A DNA stretch of 64,000 nucleotides. Source: SZUA-584 sp040768905 (GTDB taxonomy: Bacteria > Bacillota > Clostridia > Christensenellales > SZUA-584). The position numbers and the translations under genes are program-made. This document shows positions 50,210-59,189 of this stretch, piece by piece; the stretch's first letter is position 1, and each line of letters begins with the position of its first letter. Location of the stretch: NCBI GenBank assembly GCA_040768905.1, contig JAXGMA010000001.1, forward strand, positions 744,001 to 808,000, read 5' to 3'. The notes beneath the pieces were generated by a model. The model saw only the letters and a list, made by a program, of their open reading frames with translations. It was not told the DNA's origin and did not search any database.

Positions 50210-51102
50210 TAACCGCTGAGATCTTTCAGGAACGATGAATAATCCACAACGATATTTATGATATTATACTTCAAACGCGAAGAAAAAGCTACGCCGGTTA
50301 AATCTGCCCCGTCCGGAATTTCTAAGAGCATGTTGCACAGGCCATCCATATAAGCAGTAAGACGGACCATGGCGTCTGTCTTAGATGCTATGGCCTTTTT
50401 CAATTGAGCAGCAACATTTTGCACATTTGCACTGAGCTTTTTGAGTTTATCATCAACATTTATTCCATTATCCGTATCGTAAATGATTTGCTGCAGCAAA
50501 TGCACAGTTTCGGGAACGATGTCAAAGCAAGCTTTAACTGCATTGATCTGCGGTTGTTCCGCGCCTATTTTAAACTCCAAAGCACCCGACTCCAGTTTAA
50601 AAACTGTCGTTGCGATGCCTTGGGCGGCGAGCTCGGCTTTTACGCTGTTTGCATCTGATTCATTGATATAGCCTGCGATGAGTATGCGGTAATAGTCACC
50701 GTCGTAAGCCACAAACCCGGCGCCTCCGCGTGCGATGATCTCATCTGCTGCAGCCTTTGCGTTAATGTCGCTTAAAAAGGCGCCGGCCTGCAATGTGTAA
50801 AGTGTGATATTTTCAGCACTAATCTGCTCTTCAACCCTTGTCTGGTTTGCTGCGATTGGATTTGTGACAGATGGGGAAGGCGTCTGTGGCTCCATTTCGG
50901 CAACGGTTGCATCTTGATCATCAGGAGTCTCTGTGAGACCGTTAAAAACAGGATTGATTAGATTCTCTGCAAGCCAGCCTCCGGCAGCCCCGGCGCCGAC
51001 CAGATAGACAGCCATACCCAAAAGCACAACCAATAGTATCAGGCTGGCTGTTTTCTTTTTCTTTTTTCTGGGCTGCACTGACAGCATCCTTGAATATCTC
51101 AT
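50209..51102 (-). CDS. SPOR-domain membrane protein
   Basis: 297 residues from ATG 51102 (MRYSRMLSVQPRKKKKK), GGAGG seven bases upstream; the longer frame has a non-conserved leader running over the promoter. Basic N-terminus, one membrane segment (TASLILLVVLLGMAVYLVGAGAAGG), then a SPOR domain that binds denuded septal peptidoglycan (TLYTLQAGAFLSDINAKAAADEI, YRILIAGYINESDANSVKAEL). A C-terminal helical region follows. It heads the operon with the DRTGG and HydS-like genes, an odd companion for a cell wall protein. Confidence 0.85.
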   Translation of the reverse strand: MRYSRMLSVQPRKKKKKTASLILLVVLLGMAVYLVGAGAAGGWLAENLINPVFNGLTETPDDQDATVAEMEPQTPSPSVTNPIAANQTRVEEQISAENITLYTLQAGAFLSDINAKAAADEIIARGGAGFVAYDGDYYRILIAGYINESDANSVKAELAAQGIATTVFKLESGALEFKIGAEQPQINAVKACFDIVPETVHLLQQIIYDTDNGINVDDKLKKLSANVQNVAAQLKKAIASKTDAMVRLTAYMDGLCNMLLEIPDGADLTGVAFSSRLKYNIINIVVDYSSFLKDLSG

Positions 51103-51127
51103 ATTTTTCCTCCGTATCATCAGTTTA

Positions 51128-51156
51128 TTATTATGAATATGAAAAAGCATGGACAA
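51128..51156 (-). promoter_or_regulatory. promoter of the SPOR-DRTGG-HydS operon
   Basis: Minus strand TTGTCC (51156-51151), 17-nt spacer, TAATAA (51133-51128). Confidence 0.4.
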
Positions 51157-51195
51157 ATATGAGAAAACATGATTTGCTGAGGCGGTGTTCGAAAA

Positions 51196-51224
51196 ACAAA
51201 AAAGGCTTCGGATTAACCGAAGCC
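51196..51224 (-). terminator. intrinsic terminator of the DegV gene
   Basis: On the minus strand GGCTTCGG, TTAAT loop, CCGAAGCC, then TTTTTTG. Confidence 0.85.
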
Positions 51225-51238
51225 GTGTGTTTGGAAGC

Positions 51239-52099
51239 TTATCTTGTTTTGCCTTTAAAGTACAAGGCGATCGTTCCCGGGCCCGCATGCGCACCGATCA
51301 CTGCGCCAAGCGGACTGATCATGATCTCTCCTATTGTCGGGAAACGTTCCTTGACCATATCAGCAAGATTTTGAGCCGCTTCGATATCGTCGCCGTGGCT
51401 GATAAAGATGGATTGGCCGTCCGGATCAAGGATGGCTTCGCTCATTTTTTCAACAAGGCATTTGAGCGCACGTTTGCGGCCTCTTTCTTTTTCGCGCGGA
51501 ATAAGATGGCCCTCATGGTCAACGTTGAGCACGGGCTTGATATGAAGCAGATTGCCGACAAAAGCCGCCGCGCCAGTCACACGGCCGCCGCGGCGCAGAT
51601 GGGACAGGCTGTCTACAGTAAACCAATGATTGATGGAGAGTTTGTTAGATTCAACCCATTTTGCAGTTTCTTCAATTGATTTACCGGCATCCCGCATCTT
51701 AACGGCATAGTCAATCAATAATCCATGCCCTAATGATGCACAGAGCGAGTCGATGACGATGATTTTACTGTCAGGGTATTTTTCCTTCAGTTCGCGCGCG
51801 ACAAGCATGACGTTGTTGCAGGTGCCGGAAAGGCCCGACGAAAAAGCGATATAGAGAAGATCATGGCCCTTCGAGAGCACAGCTTCAAGGTCATCGGTGA
51901 TGTCGTCAGGCGTGAGCAGCGAAGTTGTGGGCATTAAGCCGCTGCGCTCCATGTCAAAGAATGTTTTCGTATCGAGGTCACCGTCTCTGTAATGCTTGTT
52001 GTCGATCGTAACATGGTATTTGAGTATGAAAATGTTGTGTTTTTCCGCATAGTCTTTCGGCAGGTCAGATGTGGAACATGCACCGATTATAAAGCTCAT
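51239..52099 (-). CDS. DegV-family fatty-acid-binding protein
   Basis: 286 residues from ATG 52099 (MSFIIGACSTSDLPKDYAEKH), with GGAGG upstream; the frame to 52141 is a leader. DegV fold: N-terminal DSTxDLP-type start, TSLLTPDDI, FSSGLSGTCNNV (the fatty-acid head-group loop), and SLSHLRRGGRVTGAAAFVG. Binds fatty acids for the FakA/FakB kinase system; no fakA is in the window. It is a single gene between a terminator and the thioredoxin-like gene. Confidence 0.9.
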   Translation of the reverse strand: MSFIIGACSTSDLPKDYAEKHNIFILKYHVTIDNKHYRDGDLDTKTFFDMERSGLMPTTSLLTPDDITDDLEAVLSKGHDLLYIAFSSGLSGTCNNVMLVARELKEKYPDSKIIVIDSLCASLGHGLLIDYAVKMRDAGKSIEETAKWVESNKLSINHWFTVDSLSHLRRGGRVTGAAAFVGNLLHIKPVLNVDHEGHLIPREKERGRKRALKCLVEKMSEAILDPDGQSIFISHGDDIEAAQNLADMVKERFPTIGEIMISPLGAVIGAHAGPGTIALYFKGKTR

Positions 52100-52221
52100 A
52101 TATTCGCCTCCTTTTTTATTAATTCTAATATGATGCAGCATCGGAAATCAAGCTGCTGACAGGATGTTAATAGTTTGTTAATAAAATATGGACTTTCATC
52201 TTAAGTGTTCATGAGTGATCG

Positions 52222-52473
52222 TCATAGTACCTTTTTAAAAGCTTCTGATACAACTTCCATAGAAGGATTACCTTCGAAAAAAAGTTCTTTGCCGTAAAAA
52301 AAAGCAGGTATCAGCGAGTGATGATATTTTTTGCTGAAAACACTGCGCTCATCGATATAACGCAGCTTGACAGTATTAAATTGTGGCTCTTTTTCAACGG
52401 CTCTTTTTATCAGCATTTTGGCTTTTTTGCAGTATCCGCAGTTTTTTCCGCAAACGACCACAATCTTTTTCAT
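52222..52473 (-). CDS. small glutaredoxin/thioredoxin-fold protein
   Basis: 83 residues with the redox motif CGKNCGYCKKA (CGYC active site) near the N-terminus and the cis-Pro in SLIPAFFYGKE. Length and form fit a small thioredoxin or glutaredoxin-like protein that reduces disulfides. GGAGG precedes the ATG. Monocistronic. Confidence 0.8.
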   Translation of the reverse strand: MKKIVVVCGKNCGYCKKAKMLIKRAVEKEPQFNTVKLRYIDERSVFSKKYHHSLIPAFFYGKELFFEGNPSMEVVSEAFKKVL

Positions 52474-52590
52474 TTCATAATCCTCCTTTATAGTTTATAT
52501 ATATTTTAATATCACATGTATGTGCACAAGAATAACCACTATGCAATGCAATTAAGCAAACATGAACATGCAAAATAATTAAAATAACTG

Positions 52591-52619
52591 TTGATAAGCG
52601 CCAATATTTATGCTAATAT
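52591..52619 (+). promoter_or_regulatory. promoter of the aspartate aminotransferase gene
   Basis: TTGATA (52591-52596), 17-nt spacer, TAATAT (52614-52619), 65 nt before the ATG. Confidence 0.55.
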
Positions 52620-52684
52620 AGTGTACAAATGAAGGATAAGTAATTGCATAATGCAAATATATTTATACGGCCGGAGGATATGTA

Positions 52685-53869
52685 ATGAATTTATCAAACA
52701 AAGCATTGGGCATAGCGCCGTCGGTAACTCTAAAAATTACGGCCATGGCCAAGAAGATGCGACAGGAAGGCAGAGACGTGGTGGGTTTCGGAGCAGGCGA
52801 ACCTGATTTTGATACGCCGCCTCATGTGATTGAAGCTGCCAAGAAGGCTCTTGATGCGGGGCATACGCGTTATACGCCCGCTTCAGGCTTGGTTGAACTG
52901 CGCGCAGCCGTGGCAGAAAGGCTTCTTGGAAAATACGATCTTAAATATGAGCCGGAAGATATTGTGATCTCCAACGGTGCAAAACACTCGTTATTCAATG
53001 TATTTGCCGCTTTGTTAAACCCAGGTGATGAGGTGCTGATTCCTGCGCCTTATTGGCTGACCTATCCAGAATTGGTACGCATGTCAGACGGCCTGCCAGT
53101 TATCATAGAAACGGATGCGACATTTAAAGCAACAGCAAAGAGTATAAAGGCTGCCATCACAAAAAAGACCAAGGCGCTGATCCTCAATTCGCCTTCGAAC
53201 CCTTGCGGCACGGTGTATACGCGCAACGAGCTTGAAGACATCGCAAAAGTCTGTGTTAAAAACGGGATCGTCGTCGTTTCGGACGAAATTTATGATGAGC
53301 TTATTTACGAAGGTGAGCATGTGAGCATTGCCTCTCTGAATCCTCAAATCAAAGACTTGACGGTGCTGGTTAACGGTTTATCAAAAACGTATGCCATGAC
53401 GGGCTGGCGTATAGGATATACCGCAAGCATACGGGAACTTGCCAATGTCATGGGCGCGTATCAGTCGCATGCGACTTCGAATGCCAACTCTATTGCGCAA
53501 TATGCAGGTATAGAAGCGCTGCGGGGCCCTCAGGATGCCTTGCATAATATGCGGCAGGCCTTTGATACGAGACGCAAGTTGCTGTGCGGTTTGATCAACG
53601 GTATTGAAGGCTTATCATGCACGGTGCCCGTCGGTGCCTTTTATGTGATGATGAGCATCAAAGATATTATCGGAAAGCGTTGTGACGGCATCCCTATAAA
53701 AGGCTCTCTTGATTTTTCTGAGCTTTTACTGGAGAAGACATTGACTGCGGTAGTGCCAGGCGAAGCTTTCGGGGCTGATGAATATGTCCGCTTAAGCTAT
53801 GCAGTCAGCGAACAAATCATTGAAAAAGGGCTTGGACGTATTGCTGAGTTTGTTCAGGCACTAGGTTAA
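52685..53869 (+). CDS. aspartate aminotransferase (class I PLP enzyme)
   Basis: 394 residues, subgroup Ib. VGFGAGEPDFDTPPHV, ILNSPSNPCGTVY, SDEIYDELIYEG and the PLP Lys in NGLSKTYAMTGWRIGY are all present. Converts aspartate and 2-oxoglutarate to oxaloacetate and glutamate. GGAGG before the ATG. It is followed after 18 bases by a citrate-synthase-like gene, so the pair may link oxaloacetate, citrate and glutamate. Confidence 0.94.
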   Translation: MNLSNKALGIAPSVTLKITAMAKKMRQEGRDVVGFGAGEPDFDTPPHVIEAAKKALDAGHTRYTPASGLVELRAAVAERLLGKYDLKYEPEDIVISNGAKHSLFNVFAALLNPGDEVLIPAPYWLTYPELVRMSDGLPVIIETDATFKATAKSIKAAITKKTKALILNSPSNPCGTVYTRNELEDIAKVCVKNGIVVVSDEIYDELIYEGEHVSIASLNPQIKDLTVLVNGLSKTYAMTGWRIGYTASIRELANVMGAYQSHATSNANSIAQYAGIEALRGPQDALHNMRQAFDTRRKLLCGLINGIEGLSCTVPVGAFYVMMSIKDIIGKRCDGIPIKGSLDFSELLLEKTLTAVVPGEAFGADEYVRLSYAVSEQIIEKGLGRIAEFVQALG

Positions 53870-53887
53870 TAGAAAAGAGGTTGATGA

Positions 53888-55321
53888 GTGATGAATAATG
53901 AAAAACGCGAAGTGATGATTGATAAAAGGTGGAACCTGCTCGAGGAAAATGATTATAGTTTTTCTTTCCAGGATGTTGAGGAACCGCAGCTTTTCAGAGA
54001 TGTTTTTGAATACAGCACGGTGCCAAAGATCACATTCAACCATCGTGTTGTGCCGATGCGCATGCCTGATGATATATGGATGACGGATACAACGTTTAGG
54101 GATGGTCAGCAGTCCCGCACGCCATTTACAGTGAAGCAGGTTGTTGACCTGTATAAGATGCAGCACAAACTCGGCGGCCCGAAAGGCATCGTCCGGCAGA
54201 GTGAATTCTTTGTGTATACAGACACAGACAAAGAAGCCCTGCAGGCCTGCATAGATTTAGGCTATGAATTCCCGGAGGTGACCACCTGGATACGTGCGAG
54301 CAAGAATGATTTTGAGCTTATCAAACAGTTCGGCATCAAGGAAACAGGGATACTGGTCAGCTGCTCGGACTATCACATTTTCAACAAAATGAAGATGACG
54401 AGAAAACAGGCCATGGAAAGCTATCTGGGCATAGTCAAGATGGCGATAGATTACGGCATACATCCGCGCTGCCACTTCGAGGACATCACCAGAGCTGATT
54501 TCTATGGTTTTGTGATACCGTTTGCAGACGAGCTTATGAAGCTGATGCAACAGACCAGGGTTCCGATAAAAATCCGGATGTGCGATACGATGGGCTATGG
54601 TATAACCTATCCGGGGGCTTCGCTGCCGCGCAGCGTGCAGGGCATCGTTTACGGGCTGCGCTTCTACTCAGGTTTTGCGCCGGAGCTGCTTGAATGGCAT
54701 GGGCATAATGATTTTTACAAGGTGGTTACCAACGCTGCAACAGCCTGGCTTTATGGCGCGTCATCGGTCAATTGCTCTATACTCGGTATCGGTGAGCGTA
54801 CGGGCAACTGCCCGCTCGAAGCCATGGCCATTGAGTACTGCGGCCTTAAGGGAACAAATGACGGCATGGATCTTAAAGTGATCACAGAAATGGCAGAGTA
54901 TTTTGAACATGAGCTGGGTATGCATATTCCGTCGCGTACGCCTTTTGTCGGACGAAACTTCAATTCGACGCGTGCGGGCATCCATGCCGACGGATTGCTG
55001 AAAGATGAAGAAATCTACAATATATTTGATACAGCAAAGCTGCTGAACCGTCCTGTGACTGTTGCGATCGGCGCGCATTCCGGGTCTGCCGGTATCGCGC
55101 ATTGGATCAATGCACACTTTAATCTCAAAGATGAGTTTGCAGTCAGCAAACGTGATGAAATCGTGCTAAAAATCAAAGAAGAAGTGGACAGAGAATTCAG
55201 CGAAGGGCGCACAACAACATTTGGTGATGTGGAGCTCGAAACGATTATCCGCCAGACTGACGAAGATGCCTATATTGCGATGTGCCACCACAGAAAAACC
55301 ATCCGGACAAAGAATGCCTGA
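53888..55321 (+). CDS. DRE-TIM metallolyase (isopropylmalate/Re-citrate synthase-like)
   Basis: 477 residues. The first catalytic strand is DTTFRDGQQSRTPFT, then metal ligands in HGHNDFYK and the C-terminal HADGLLKDE region. DTTFRDGQQ-xxPxT together with the IRQSEFF segment matches what I recall of the 2-isopropylmalate synthase-like proteins that include the Clostridium kluyveri Re-citrate synthase. This class lacks the leucine-sensing C-terminal domain, as here. It could thus make citrate from oxaloacetate and acetyl-CoA. No leu or nif genes are near. Start ATG 53888; MIDKRWN at 53915 is also possible. Confidence 0.8.
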   Translation: MMNNEKREVMIDKRWNLLEENDYSFSFQDVEEPQLFRDVFEYSTVPKITFNHRVVPMRMPDDIWMTDTTFRDGQQSRTPFTVKQVVDLYKMQHKLGGPKGIVRQSEFFVYTDTDKEALQACIDLGYEFPEVTTWIRASKNDFELIKQFGIKETGILVSCSDYHIFNKMKMTRKQAMESYLGIVKMAIDYGIHPRCHFEDITRADFYGFVIPFADELMKLMQQTRVPIKIRMCDTMGYGITYPGASLPRSVQGIVYGLRFYSGFAPELLEWHGHNDFYKVVTNAATAWLYGASSVNCSILGIGERTGNCPLEAMAIEYCGLKGTNDGMDLKVITEMAEYFEHELGMHIPSRTPFVGRNFNSTRAGIHADGLLKDEEIYNIFDTAKLLNRPVTVAIGAHSGSAGIAHWINAHFNLKDEFAVSKRDEIVLKIKEEVDREFSEGRTTTFGDVELETIIRQTDEDAYIAMCHHRKTIRTKNA

Positions 55322-55349
55322 ACAAGTGAGCTGTGAGCAAATATTATAA

Positions 55350-55380
55350 AAGCCGGCCGTCATGAAACAGCCGGCTTTTT
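55350..55380 (+). terminator. intrinsic terminator after the citrate-synthase-like gene
   Basis: AAGCCGGC / GCCGGCTT stem with a 12-nt loop, then TTTTT. Confidence 0.8.
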
Positions 55381-55392
55381 CATGTCAGTGTT

Positions 55393-56568
55393 TTAAATTA
55401 TATTTGGTTTCCCAAATATAAGGAACAACGATGAAAGAATCACCGTGTACACGGCCACAAACAAAAAAGCAGTATAAAGGCCGCCGATATCAGATGCGAG
55501 AGCGAAGCCAAGGAAAAGCATGATCCCGCAAACATTCATCAGCAAAGAGTTTATAGACAAGACGGTGGCGCGTTCAGACGGCTGTATTTGCCTTTGGAGC
55601 ATAGCTTCCGCAAGCACATAGCCGCCTGTAATAAATACATAAAATAATGCGTAAACAGGAAAAAGCCAAAACGTCTTGAACCAAACAGCAGCAAAAAGGG
55701 CAGCGCCGCCAAAAGCCGCAAGCGCGCTTAAACGGACGACGCTGTTAAAAAAATTTTTAACTTAAAGGCAAACCGGCTGGCCAGAGACTCCAAAACCGCG
55801 CGCGTATCGCCCCATATCCCCACAAGCCCCAAAGACAGGCCGATCCCGTGCGCATACAGCTGGTCATATTCTTCCAAGGATGCCGGGAGCGATCACGATC
55901 AGCGAAGAAAAAAGCAACAGGATGCGAATACTGCGGTTGTTTTTGCATTGGTTTAATCCCTGCACCAATGTTTGTCTAAGATGTTTCCATGTGTTCGCCT
56001 CACTGTGCGTTTTTTTAGGTTCTGCAAATAAAACGGCTGCGAATACGGACAAAGTTACAGAAACGACGGATGCCCATAATGCCACGGGAAATCCAATAGA
56101 TGCGACGAACCCTCCGCAAAGCATGGAAAGCGTCACGGCGATGCCCGTATAGAACGCGCCTCTGCCGGCATACTTTTCATAATCATGGTCAAGGCTGTGG
56201 TGTTTGAGCACATCAAAAAGCAATGCTTCGGTGCTGCCTGAACAGAAAGCCTCCTGCACGCCCCAAAAAACAAAACTGGCCGCGAACAAGGCAAACCCTT
56301 CAGCCAAAAGCCAGAGCAGCAATGCGACCACTTTGAGTGAGGTGCCGATGATGATCATCGATTTTCTGCTCCATCTGTCCGCAAGTATTCCTGAAGGTAT
56401 TTCCAATACAATCAAAGAAATACTCCAAATGACAAGAAGCAGTGAAATATCAACGACTGACAATCCTTTTGATTCGAACAACAACAAATAAACAGGATAG
56501 ATGAGCAAAAAGTCTTTGAAAAACTTGTGTGCGAAGAAAGCATTCAGGAAAAAACGGTGGCTTTTCAT
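55393..56568 (-). pseudogene. MFS transporter broken by two frameshifts
   Basis: Reading on from MKSHRFFLNAFFAHKFFKDFL (start 56568, GGAAGG upstream) gives six membrane segments with IPSGILADRWSRK (the MFS loop 2-3 motif), ending at a stop at 55864 after APGILGRI. The protein continues in another frame from about 55880 (LEEYDQLYAHGIGLSL... to FAFKLK). It returns to the first frame near the A7/T5 tract at about 55747-55758 (NSVVRLSALAAF... to the end GKPNII). Removing one base near 55875-55885 and adding one in the homopolymer restores one reading frame of about 390 residues, the normal MFS length. No selective function inferable. Confidence 0.85.
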
Positions 56569-56775
56569 AGATACCTTCCATATTTTTGGTACAATCTTTT
56601 TATGACGGAAATGGCCGTGGGAATGTGCTTAAACAAACAGCCACAGCGAAAAGGGCTCATCAGCAATTTATTCTTGGTGCTGAAAAATATTGGCCGGCTA
56701 AAAAGCGATAAAAAATTGTAGCATCATGCTTAGATTCTCACAACAAAAACGCGCATTGCTTGCCTAAAAGATTAA

Positions 56776-56809
56776 AAATAACCGTAGAAGAATAATTAAG
56801 CGGTTATTT
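56776..56809 (-). terminator. terminator of the sigF-spoVA operon
   Basis: Minus strand: AAATAACCG, 16-nt loop, CGGTTATTT followed by TTTAAT. Lies 10 bases after the spoVAE stop. Confidence 0.7.
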
Positions 56810-56818
56810 GTGAACCGG

Positions 56819-57175
56819 CTATTTTTTTGTTTTTGGCGAAAATATAAGCGCGATCAGATAACCGAATAGAACAGCCGCAGCGATGCCTGCTGCGGTGGCT
56901 GCAACTCCGCCGGATAATGCGCCAAGCAACCCCGTTTCATCGACGGCTTTGTATGCGCCTTTGGCCAGCGCATAGCCAAAACCCGTCAGTGGCACTTCTG
57001 CGCCCGCGCCGCCAATCTCAATGAGCGGCTCATAGAGCCCGAGAGCCGTCAGAACAACGCCCGCAGTCACGAACACCACGAGTATTCTCGCCGGTGTGAG
57101 GTTTGTTTTTGACAGCAGTATCTGGCCGACAAGGCAAATGGCTCCGCCTATTAAAAATGCCCATAAATAGTTCAT
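56819..57175 (-). CDS. spoVAE: stage V sporulation protein AE
   Basis: 118-residue membrane protein (SpoVAEb type), four hydrophobic segments, LTGFGYALAKGAYKAVDETGLLGALSGG in the middle. It is part of the SpoVA channel that moves Ca-dipicolinate into the spore core. Overlaps the spoVAD stop by four bases. Last gene of the operon. Confidence 0.93.
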   Translation of the reverse strand: MNYLWAFLIGGAICLVGQILLSKTNLTPARILVVFVTAGVVLTALGLYEPLIEIGGAGAEVPLTGFGYALAKGAYKAVDETGLLGALSGGVAATAAGIAAAVLFGYLIALIFSPKTKK

Positions 57176-58191
57176 CCGCCGTACCCCGTTTCTATGGCCA
57201 CCGCGTGTGCGATGGACGGTATGCTCTCGCCCTGCAAGGCGCTTGTCGGGCTGTGCAGCGCACCCGTGGCGACAAACAGGACGCGCGTCAAACGCGCCGA
57301 TACGAGCTCATGCAAAAAATAGCCGCACAGCATCGATGCGCCGCATCCGCATCCGCTTCCGCCGCAATGCATCTTCTCATTGCCTTCGTAGATCATGACA
57401 CCGCAGTCAAGGTGAACAGATGAAAAATCGTGGCCGGAATCGGAGCTGAGTTTGTGAAAAAGCTGGGTGCCGAAGGTGCCAAGATCGCCCGTGATGATAT
57501 GTTCATAATAATCGTCGCTGCGCCCCGTTTCCTCAAGGTGGCAAAGCACTGTCTCGACAGCTGCCGGAGCCATCGCCGCGCCCATATTGTTGACGTCGCT
57601 GACGCCCATATCAATAACACGTCCAGCCGTGGCATGCGTGACAGCAGGGAACCGCCCCCGGTCTGATGTAAGAATAACCGCGCCTGAAGCACTGGCAGTG
57701 TTCTGCGAGGTGGGTGTTTTGGGCGTGCCGAGTTCCAGTGGGCTGCGAAACTGGCGTTCGGCCGTTGCAAAATGGCTGCTCGTTGCGCATGCCACATACT
57801 GGGCGAAGCCCCCGTCCACAGCCATAGACCCAAGCATCATGGATTCCGCCATCGTTGAGCAGGCGCCGTACAGCCCGATGAACGGGATGCCCACCTCACG
57901 GGCCGCAAAACCCGAGGAAATGATTTGGTTCAAAAGATCGCCGCCGAAAAGATATGAAATATCATCCGGCTTCAATGATGCGCGGTCGATGGCCGATTCG
58001 ACGGCTTTTAAGAAAATTTTCCGCTCCGCCTGCTCATACGTTTTTTCTCCCCAGTGCTCATCATCAAATGTCAAATCAAAGCTTGCGCCGTAGGGGCCGT
58101 TTTTTTCCGACTTTCCCGCTACCGAAAAAGAAGCGATGATGTTGGGGGGGGTTGTAAACTGAACTGTTCGCGGACCTATGCGTTTGCCCAT
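57172..58191 (-). CDS. spoVAD: stage V sporulation protein AD
   Basis: 339 residues, thiolase-like fold. IGLYGACSTMAESMMLGSMAVDGG carries the Cys of the fold, with SHFATAERQFRSPLELGTPKTPTSQNTASASGA, a spoVAD hallmark. Binds dipicolinic acid on the inner spore membrane with SpoVAC and SpoVAE. One base after the spoVAC stop. Confidence 0.96.
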   Translation of the reverse strand: MGKRIGPRTVQFTTPPNIIASFSVAGKSEKNGPYGASFDLTFDDEHWGEKTYEQAERKIFLKAVESAIDRASLKPDDISYLFGGDLLNQIISSGFAAREVGIPFIGLYGACSTMAESMMLGSMAVDGGFAQYVACATSSHFATAERQFRSPLELGTPKTPTSQNTASASGAVILTSDRGRFPAVTHATAGRVIDMGVSDVNNMGAAMAPAAVETVLCHLEETGRSDDYYEHIITGDLGTFGTQLFHKLSSDSGHDFSSVHLDCGVMIYEGNEKMHCGGSGCGCGASMLCGYFLHELVSARLTRVLFVATGALHSPTSALQGESIPSIAHAVAIETGYGG

Positions 58192-58192
58192 A

Positions 58193-58651
58193 TTAGATCA
58201 CCCCAAACAGGTAATAAAGAACGCCGGCTACTACCGATGCGCTGATGCCGTACACCAGTACAGGCCCGGCGATGGTAAAAAGCTTTGCGCCAACGCCGAG
58301 AATGTAGCCTTCCCATTTGTACTCAAGTGCCGGCGCGACGACCGAGTTCGCAAAACCCGTGATGGGCACGATAGAGCCCGCTCCGGCAAAACGTCCAAGC
58401 ACGTCGTAGATCCCGAAACCGGTGAAAAGCGCGCCCAGGAAAATAAGCAGAGCCGTTCGCAGCGCATCCACACCCTCCGCGTCAAGCCCGAGCGTTTGTT
58501 CAGAATAGTCGTTTATCGCTTCACCCAAAATACAGATCAGCCCGCCAACGATAAAAGCAGTCACACATTCTTTAAACAGATTGCTGCGCGGGGCCTGTTT
58601 TTTGACATATTGCTGATAATTTGTGCCATCAACATTTTTTTTTATATCCAT
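58193..58651 (-). CDS. spoVAC: stage V sporulation protein AC
   Basis: 152 residues, cytoplasmic N-terminus with YQQYVKKQAPRSNLFKEC then several membrane segments. Core of the SpoVA channel. Its ATG is three bases after the stop of a 35-codon gene. Confidence 0.95.
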   Translation of the reverse strand: MDIKKNVDGTNYQQYVKKQAPRSNLFKECVTAFIVGGLICILGEAINDYSEQTLGLDAEGVDALRTALLIFLGALFTGFGIYDVLGRFAGAGSIVPITGFANSVVAPALEYKWEGYILGVGAKLFTIAGPVLVYGISASVVAGVLYYLFGVI

Positions 58652-58654
58652 GCG

Positions 58655-58762
58655 CTAAACCCTCTTTTGTTTTTCATTCGCTGTTTTTTTCAGTTCCTCA
58701 GTTTCCTCGATGTTTTGCAGACTGCCGATATTTGTCTCCGGCAGTTTGATATAGTCTTTCAT
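58655..58762 (-). CDS. 35-residue peptide between spoVAB and spoVAC
   Basis: ATG at 58762 with AAAGGAAG six bases upstream, 35 charged residues (MKDYIKLPETNIGSLQNIEE... to KQKRV), stop three bases before the spoVAC ATG. The tight spacing and good ribosome site suggest a real gene translated with spoVAC. No family recognised; mostly Glu, Lys and Asn with no membrane segment, so it could be a cytoplasmic or core peptide. Confidence 0.6.
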   Translation of the reverse strand: MKDYIKLPETNIGSLQNIEETEELKKTANEKQKRV

Positions 58763-58775
58763 CTGGCTTCCTTTC

Positions 58776-59189
58776 TTAAAAGACCCCGCTTAACCAGTAG
58801 ACGAGCGAACCGCCAAGCTTCCCCAAAACAAACCCAAGCAGGATAAAAGAAATCACGCGCTTGGTCAGGCCTGTGTTTTTCATGACAGGGAGCATATTGG
58901 CCACTTCCGCAAGGCAGGCAATGAATATGCCCAAATAAATGCCAGAAAAAAGCCCAAAAAAAGCTGTGATGCCATGACCGCCTGTTATCGAAGTGCGAAA
59001 AATAGTGACAAAGCACCCAAAAACACCGCCTGCAGCGCTGCTTGCCGCTATCGGCCTGCCCGATGTTTTATAATGTACGCTTAATGCGAGCTTAGAAAAA
59101 ATGCCAAGCGCAACAAAGAACGCACATGCCGTACCGCCAATGGCAACACCGGCGCTAAGGCCGGTCAGCGCTGATAACAAATCACCCAC
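58776..59189 (-). CDS. spoVAB: stage V sporulation protein AB
   Basis: 137 residues, four hydrophobic segments, SITGGHGITAFFGLFSGIYLGIFIACLAEVANMLPV. Conserved member of the SpoVA channel. Overlaps the end of spoVAA by eight bases and precedes the small 35-codon gene by 13. Confidence 0.93.
   Translation of the reverse strand: MGDLLSALTGLSAGVAIGGTACAFFVALGIFSKLALSVHYKTSGRPIAASSAAGGVFGCFVTIFRTSITGGHGITAFFGLFSGIYLGIFIACLAEVANMLPVMKNTGLTKRVISFILLGFVLGKLGGSLVYWLSGVF

Noticed and set aside
55757..55948. 63-codon minus-strand frame as a separate gene
   Set aside because: Frame B reading inside the broken MFS gene; the real continuation is in the third frame.
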